55,074 nucleotides of DNA, taken from Streptomyces sp. OR43 (GTDB lineage: Bacteria > Actinomycetota > Actinomycetes > Streptomycetales > Streptomycetaceae). Location: contig NZ_RDBK01000043.1 in assembly GCF_008042275.1 (NCBI RefSeq), forward strand, positions 277,854 through 332,927, in the 5' to 3' direction. Positions 50,551-55,074 of the stretch are shown here, piece after piece. The notes below the pieces were generated by a model. That model made no database searches, had not been told where the DNA came from, and was given only the letters and a program-made list of their open reading frames with translations. The stretch's first letter is position 1; each line of letters opens with the position of its first letter. The position numbers were made by a program, and so were the translations under genes.

Positions 50551-52074
50551 TCAGCGCCTTCCCAGAAGCAGCCGGGCCTCGCCGACCGTGATCACGGATC
50601 CGGTCACCAGTACCCCGGCGCCCGCGTACTCGTCCTCTTCCTCGGCGAGGGTGATCGCCGCCTCCAGCGCGTCGTCCAGCCGGGGTTCGACCTGGACGCG
50701 GTCGTTGCCGAAGACCTCGACGGCGACCGCCGCGAGCTCGTCGGCGTCCATCGCGCGTGCGCTGGAGTTCTGCGTGACGACGACCTCGGCGAAGATCGGC
50801 TCGAAGGCTTCCAGGAGCCCTCGCACGTCCTTGTCGCCGCTGGCCCCGACCACACCGATCAGCCGGGAGAAGCCGAAGGCCTCGGAGAGTCCCTCGGCGG
50901 TGGCCTGGGCGCCCGCCGGGTTGTGCGCGGCGTCCAGGACGACCGTCGGGCTGGAGCGGACCACTTCGAGGCGGCCCGGCGAGATCACCGAGGCGAAGGC
51001 CTTGCGGATGATGTCGGCGTCGAGCGATCCGGTCTGCTCGGCACCGATGCCGAAGAACGCCTCGACCGCGCAGAGCGCCACCACCGCGTTGCGCGCCTGG
51101 TGGGCGCCGTACAGCGGAAGGAAGATGCCGTCGTACTCGCCGCCGAGGCCGCGCAGCGTCAGGAGCTGGCCGCCGACCGCGATCTCGCGGGAGACGACGC
51201 CGAACTCCATGCCTTCGCGGGCCACGGTGGCGTCGACCTCTACGGCCTTCTTCAGCATCACCTGGGCCGCGTCGACGGGCTGCTGGGCGAGGATGACCGT
51301 CGCGTCCTGCTTGATGATCCCCGCCTTCTCCACCGCGATCTCGCCCGGTGTCGAACCCAGCCGGTCGGTGTGGTCCAGCGAGATGGGGGTGACGACGGCG
51401 ACCGTGGAGTCGATCACGTTGGTCGCGTCCCAGCTGCCGCCCATGCCGACCTCGACGACGGCGACATCGACCGGCGCGTCGGCGAAGGCCGCGTAGGCCA
51501 TGCCGGTGAGGACCTCGAAGAAGGAGAGCCGGTAGGGCTGCTGCGCGTCGACCATCTCGACGTACGGCTTGATGTCCTCGTAGGTGGAGATGAACCGCTC
51601 GGGGTCCATCGGGGAGCCGTCCAGGCTGATCCGCTCGGTGATCGACTGGACGTGCGGCGAGGTGTAGCGGCCGGTACGGAGGTCGAAGGCGCCGAGCAGG
51701 GCCTCGATCATGCGGGCCGTGCTCGTCTTGCCGTTGGTCCCCGTGATGTGGATGGAGGGGTAGGCGTGCTGCGGATCACCGAGCACGTCCATCAGCGCGG
51801 CGATGCGCGCCACGGACGGCTCCAGCTTGGTCTCGCCCCAGCGCCCGGCGAGCTCCTGCTCCACCGCGCGCAGCGCCTTGTCCACCTCCGGATCGGCGGG
51901 GCGGGCGGGGACCTCGTCGCCCTGGGGCGGTCCGGAGGCGGCACGCAGCGTGCGGCTCCCGGCCTCGATCACCGCCAGGTCGGGGTCGCGCTGGGTCGCT
52001 TCGTCGACGATCTCCGCGAAGGTCTCGTCGGAGTCGGACGCGTCGTGCCGGTCGGAAGGGCGGGGCTCACTCAC
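50551..52074 (-). CDS. folC: Bifunctional folylpolyglutamate/dihydrofolate synthase
   Basis: The protein has 507 residues from a GTG start. The ATP P-loop is TGTNGKTS (111-118), with VEVGMGGSWDATNVID, ITPISLDHTDRLGSTPGEIA and VLDAAHNPAGAQATAEGLSE marking the Mur-ligase-like domains. It adds glutamate to dihydropteroate and to folates. An acidic N-terminal extension of about 60 residues (SDRHDASDSDETFAEIVDEA) is typical of streptomycetes. It lies downstream of valS on the same strand with a hairpin-rich gap. Confidence 0.96.
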   Translation of the reverse strand: MSEPRPSDRHDASDSDETFAEIVDEATQRDPDLAVIEAGSRTLRAASGPPQGDEVPARPADPEVDKALRAVEQELAGRWGETKLEPSVARIAALMDVLGDPQHAYPSIHITGTNGKTSTARMIEALLGAFDLRTGRYTSPHVQSITERISLDGSPMDPERFISTYEDIKPYVEMVDAQQPYRLSFFEVLTGMAYAAFADAPVDVAVVEVGMGGSWDATNVIDSTVAVVTPISLDHTDRLGSTPGEIAVEKAGIIKQDATVILAQQPVDAAQVMLKKAVEVDATVAREGMEFGVVSREIAVGGQLLTLRGLGGEYDGIFLPLYGAHQARNAVVALCAVEAFFGIGAEQTGSLDADIIRKAFASVISPGRLEVVRSSPTVVLDAAHNPAGAQATAEGLSEAFGFSRLIGVVGASGDKDVRGLLEAFEPIFAEVVVTQNSSARAMDADELAAVAVEVFGNDRVQVEPRLDDALEAAITLAEEEDEYAGAGVLVTGSVITVGEARLLLGRR

Positions 52075-52124
52075 GGGGCCAGTCTACGGACCGGCACGGA
52101 CATCGCGCGCAGCGCCCGGCGGCG

Positions 52125-52170
52125 GGGGTACGGGGAAGCCCCCGTACCCCTCGCGGGAGGGATACGGGGG
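52125..52170 (-). terminator. Overlapping alternative hairpins between valS and folC
   Basis: GGGGTACGGGG (52125-52135) pairs with CCCCGTACCCC (52140-52150), while CCCCCGTA (52139-52146) can instead pair with TACGGGGG (52163-52170). The second arm is shared, so the folds exclude each other. It could act as a plain terminator for valS or as an attenuator before folC. Confidence 0.6.
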
Positions 52171-52188
52171 CTTCGCCGGGTTCCGGTC

Positions 52189-54810
52189 TCAGCTCTGCGG
52201 CAGGGCCGCCAGCTGGCCGGTGATCCGCTCGATGTCGGACTCGGCCTTGGAGAGCCGGCCGCGGATCTTGTCGACCACGTTGTCGGGGGCCTTGGCCAGG
52301 AACGCCTCGTTGCCGAGCTTGCCGGTGGCCTGCGCCTTCTCCTTCTGCGCGGCCTCCAGGTCCTTCGTGAGGCGCTTGCGCTCGGCACCGATGTCGATCG
52401 TGCCGGACAGGTCGAGCGCGACGGTGGCTCCGGCGACCGGCAGCGACGCCGTGGCGTGGAAACCGTCCCCGGCCGGCTGAAGGCGCAGCAGCTGGCGGAT
52501 GGCCGCCTCGTGCGGGGCGAGCGCGGTCCCGGTCAGGGTCAGCTCGGCCGGAACCTTCTGGCCGGGCTGGAGCCCCTGGTCGGAGCGGAAGCGGCGGACC
52601 TCGGTGACGACCTGCTGGACGAGCTCGATCTCCTTCTCGGCCGCGTCGTCACGGAAGCCGCTGTCGGCCGGCCAGTCGGCGATGACGACGGACTCGCGGC
52701 CGGTGAGCGCGGTCCACAGGGTCTCCGTGACGAACGGGACGACGGGGTGCAGCAGGCGCAGCATCACGTCGAGGACCTCGCCCAGGACCCGGCCGGAGAC
52801 CTCGGCCGGGCGGCCACCGCCGAAGAACGTGGTCTTGGACAGCTCGACGTACCAGTCGAAGACCTCGTCCCAGGCGAAGTGCCGGAGCGACTCGCTGAGC
52901 TTGGAGAACTGGTAGTCGTCGTAGTACGCGTCGACTTCGGCGACCGTCTTGTTGAGGCGGGACAGGATCCAGCGGTCCGTCACCGACATCTCGTCGGCGG
53001 ACGGCAGTTCGCCCTCGATCGTCGCGCCGTTCATCAGCGCGAAGCGGGTGGCGTTCCAGATCTTGTTGGAGAACTTGGCGGAACCCTGGACCCACTCCTC
53101 GCCGATCGGGACGTCGGTGCCGGGGTTGGCGCCGCGCGCGAGGGTGAAACGGAGCGCGTCGGAGCCGTACTTGTCCATCCAGTCCAGCGGGTTGACCACG
53201 TTGCCGAAGGACTTCGACATCTTCTTGCCGTGCTCGTCGCGGACCATGCCGTGCAGGACGATCGTCCCGAACGGCGGGACGCCGTCGTTGACGTACAGGC
53301 CGAACATCATCATCCGGGCGACCCAGAAGAAGAGGATGTCGTAGCCGGTGACCAGGACGGAGTTCGGGTAGAACTTCGCGAGGCTGTCGGTCTGTTCGGG
53401 CCAGCCGAGCGTGGAGAACGGCCACAGGCCCGAGGAGAACCAGGTGTCCAGGACATCGCTGTCCTGGGTCCAGCCCTCGCCGGTGGGCGCCTCGTCGTCC
53501 GGTCCGACGCAGACGACCTCGCCGTTCGGGCCGTACCAGACGGGGATGCGGTGGCCCCACCAGAGCTGGCGCGAGATGCACCAGTCGTGGAGGTTGTCGA
53601 CCCAGTCGAAGTACCGCTTCTCCATCTCCTGCGGGTGGATCTTGACCTTGCCGTCACGGACGGCGTCACCGGCCGCCTGGGCGAGCGGGGCGACCTTGAC
53701 CCACCACTGGAGGGAGAGGCGCGGCTCGATGGTGGTCTTGCAGCGCGAGCAGTGGCCGACGGAGTGGACGTACGGCCGCTTCTCGGCGACGATCCGGCCC
53801 TCGGCGCGCAGGGCGGCGACGATCGCGGAACGGGCCTCCAGGCGGTCCAGGCCCTGGAAGGGGCCGGGGGCCGTGATGACGGCGCGCTCGTCGAGGACCG
53901 TGAGGAACGGCAGGTCGTGGCGCTTGCCGATCTCGAAGTCGTTCGGGTCGTGCGCCGGGGTCACCTTGACGGCGCCGGTGCCGAACTCGGGGTCGACGTG
54001 GTGGTCGGCGACGACCGGGATGGTGCGGTCGGTCAGCGGCAGCTTGATCTGCTTGCCGACCAGGTGCTTGTAGCGCTCGTCGTCGGGGTGGACGGCGACC
54101 GCGGTGTCACCGAGCATCGTCTCGGCGCGGGTGGTGGCGACGACGATGGTCTCGTCGCCCTCGCCGTACTTCATGGAGACCAGCTCGCCGTCGTCCTCCT
54201 GGTACTCGACCTCGATGTCGGAGATCGCGGTGAGGCAGCGCGGGCACCAGTTGATGATGCGCTCGGCGCGGTAGATCAGCTCGTCGTCGTACATCTGCTT
54301 GAAGACGGTCTGGACGGCCTTGGACAGGCCCTCGTCCATGGTGAAGCGCTCACGGGACCAGGCGACGCCCTCGCCGAGTCGGCGCATCTGGCCGGAGATT
54401 TGGCCGCCCGACTCGTTCTTCCACTGCCAGACACGCTCGACGAAGGCCTCGCGGCCCAGGTCGTGGCGGGACTTGCCCTCCTTGCCGAGCTCGCGCTCGA
54501 CGACGTTCTGGGTGGCGATGCCGGCGTGGTCCATGCCCGGCTGGTAAAGCGCCTCGAAGCCCTGCATCCGCTTGCGGCGGACGAGGGCGTCGATCAGCGT
54601 GTGCTCGAAGGCGTGTCCCAGGTGCAGGGATCCGGTGACGTTGGGCGGCGGGATGACGATGGAGTACGGCGGCTTGTCGCTGTTCTCGTCGGCCTCGAAG
54701 TAACCGCGTTCTACCCAGCGCTCGTACAGCTTCCCCTCTACCTCGGCCGGCGTGTACTGGGTCGGCAGTTCGGGGATGCTGACTGGCTGCTGCGCTGCGT
54801 TCTCGGTCAC
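52189..54810 (-). CDS. valS: Valyl-tRNA synthetase
   Basis: The protein has 873 residues from GTG 54810 ([11 protein letters not shown]). The class I signature HLGH is at 63-66 in [11 protein letters not shown] and KMSKS at 530-534 in [10 protein letters not shown]. The editing domain ([36 protein letters not shown]) and the C-terminal coiled-coil arm ([20 protein letters not shown]) are present. It charges tRNA-Val and clears mischarged threonine. The CxxC pair in [15 protein letters not shown] and the downstream [16 protein letters not shown] cysteines fit zinc sites. Confidence 0.97.
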   Translation of the reverse strand: MTENAAQQPVSIPELPTQYTPAEVEGKLYERWVERGYFEADENSDKPPYSIVIPPPNVTGSLHLGHAFEHTLIDALVRRKRMQGFEALYQPGMDHAGIATQNVVERELGKEGKSRHDLGREAFVERVWQWKNESGGQISGQMRRLGEGVAWSRERFTMDEGLSKAVQTVFKQMYDDELIYRAERIINWCPRCLTAISDIEVEYQEDDGELVSMKYGEGDETIVVATTRAETMLGDTAVAVHPDDERYKHLVGKQIKLPLTDRTIPVVADHHVDPEFGTGAVKVTPAHDPNDFEIGKRHDLPFLTVLDERAVITAPGPFQGLDRLEARSAIVAALRAEGRIVAEKRPYVHSVGHCSRCKTTIEPRLSLQWWVKVAPLAQAAGDAVRDGKVKIHPQEMEKRYFDWVDNLHDWCISRQLWWGHRIPVWYGPNGEVVCVGPDDEAPTGEGWTQDSDVLDTWFSSGLWPFSTLGWPEQTDSLAKFYPNSVLVTGYDILFFWVARMMMFGLYVNDGVPPFGTIVLHGMVRDEHGKKMSKSFGNVVNPLDWMDKYGSDALRFTLARGANPGTDVPIGEEWVQGSAKFSNKIWNATRFALMNGATIEGELPSADEMSVTDRWILSRLNKTVAEVDAYYDDYQFSKLSESLRHFAWDEVFDWYVELSKTTFFGGGRPAEVSGRVLGEVLDVMLRLLHPVVPFVTETLWTALTGRESVVIADWPADSGFRDDAAEKEIELVQQVVTEVRRFRSDQGLQPGQKVPAELTLTGTALAPHEAAIRQLLRLQPAGDGFHATASLPVAGATVALDLSGTIDIGAERKRLTKDLEAAQKEKAQATGKLGNEAFLAKAPDNVVDKIRGRLSKAESDIERITGQLAALPQS

Positions 54811-54960
54811 GCCCCACAGTTTAGGGCCGTCACAAGCGTGCACTGAAACCGGTTTGTTCAGTAACGGTCTCCCTCCCGGTGCCCCACGCCCGCGGGCCGT
54901 CCGTCAGGATGTTCGGAACGCATAAGAACTCATGAGCATCACGAACAGGGGACTCCGCAG

Positions 54961-55074
54961 ATGAGCTACAACCAGCCGGGCCCGTACGGTGGCCAGCCGC
55001 CGCAGGGCCAGCCCGGACCGTACGGCCAGCAGCCGGGCCCCTACGGCGGTCAGCCGCCGCAGGGCCCGCCGCAG
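54961..55074 (+). CDS. Start of a Gly/Pro/Gln/Tyr-rich protein, cut by the window edge
   Basis: ATG 54961 has GGGGA about nine bases upstream. The visible 38 residues are MSYNQPGPYGGQPPQGQPGP and further GPYGQQ/GGQPPQG repeats, the low-complexity N-terminus seen on many Streptomyces membrane or secreted proteins. It is divergent from valS. The functional part lies outside the window, so no role can be given. Confidence 0.75.
   Translation, partial: MSYNQPGPYGGQPPQGQPGPYGQQPGPYGGQPPQGPPQ

Noticed and set aside
50527..54846. Open frame of 1439 codons opposite folC and valS
   Set aside because: valS and folC are full length with all motifs on the minus strand; the opposite frame is a compositional artefact.

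Overview
The window is chromosomal DNA from a high-GC actinomycete, almost certainly a Streptomyces. The evidence is the very high GC with GC-rich third codon positions, many GTG starts, a long RNase E/G with disordered arms, and a gene order that (from memory) follows the SCO2572-SCO2616 stretch of S. coelicolor: nadD-LCP-rsfS, proA/proB, obgE-rpmA-rplU, rne, the mre cluster, ndk, folC, valS. No phage, CRISPR array, rRNA gene or biosynthetic megasynthase was seen.

Layout. (1) 1-2.0 kb: end of a Pro-rich protein and an orphan NuoF-like flavo-iron-sulfur protein fused to a small ferredoxin. (2) 2.0-2.9 kb: two identical tRNA-Ala(GGC) genes around a small zinc-ribbon gene. (3) 2.9-7.1 kb, minus strand: histidine phosphatase, rsfS, an LCP-family wall-polymer protein, nadD and two tiny membrane proteins. 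(4) 7.2-10.4 kb: an M48 peptidase overlapping tail to tail with two related membrane proteins of the SCO2583/SCO2584 spore-wall type. (5) 10.4-13.6 kb: proA, an unknown 165-aa gene, proB. (6) 13.7-27.5 kb: a wall-glycopolymer/sugar-nucleotide island (rfbC, rfbD, rfbB, rfbA, IS481 debris, galE, two large GT2-CDP-glycerol-transferase fusions, a GT4 protein). (7) 27.8-29.9 kb: obgE-rpmA-rplU. (8) 30.1-32.9 kb: a glycerol-1-phosphate-dehydrogenase-like protein, a LicC-like nucleotidyltransferase and a GalU. (9) 33-41.5 kb: RNase E/G, a DUF2344 protein, a repeat membrane protein and a B12-radical SAM protein. (10) 41.5-43.1 kb: a CYTH-CHAD protein. (11) 43.1-49.4 kb: rodA, PBP2, mreD, mreC, mreB. 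(12) 49.7-54.8 kb: ndk, a DUF4233 gene, folC, valS. A plus-strand Gly/Pro/Gln-rich protein begins at the right edge.

How the genes fit together. Much of the window concerns building the cell wall. The MreBCD-PBP2-RodA set lays down peptidoglycan (in Streptomyces mainly the spore wall). The SCO2584-type protein and the LCP protein are reported or predicted partners. The island and the G1PDH/nucleotidyltransferase/GalU module look like a supply line for an anionic, phosphodiester-linked wall polymer. This machinery interrupts what is elsewhere in actinobacteria a compact rplU-rpmA-obgE-proB-proA-nadD-rsfS block.

The most notable observations are: an rfbD that has lost the segment carrying its catalytic Tyr-x3-Lys and STDYVF motifs; nested mobile-element remains bounded by CTAG sites that also form stop codons; a membrane protein of unknown function built from a repeated WxYxxxLTPxGHGL unit; near-perfect 150-bp tandem copies and repeated TAPAGxP motifs in RNase E/G; an LCP domain lacking the usual catalytic signatures; and a NuoF homologue lacking one cluster cysteine. 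All functional calls rest on reading motifs; no database search was run.
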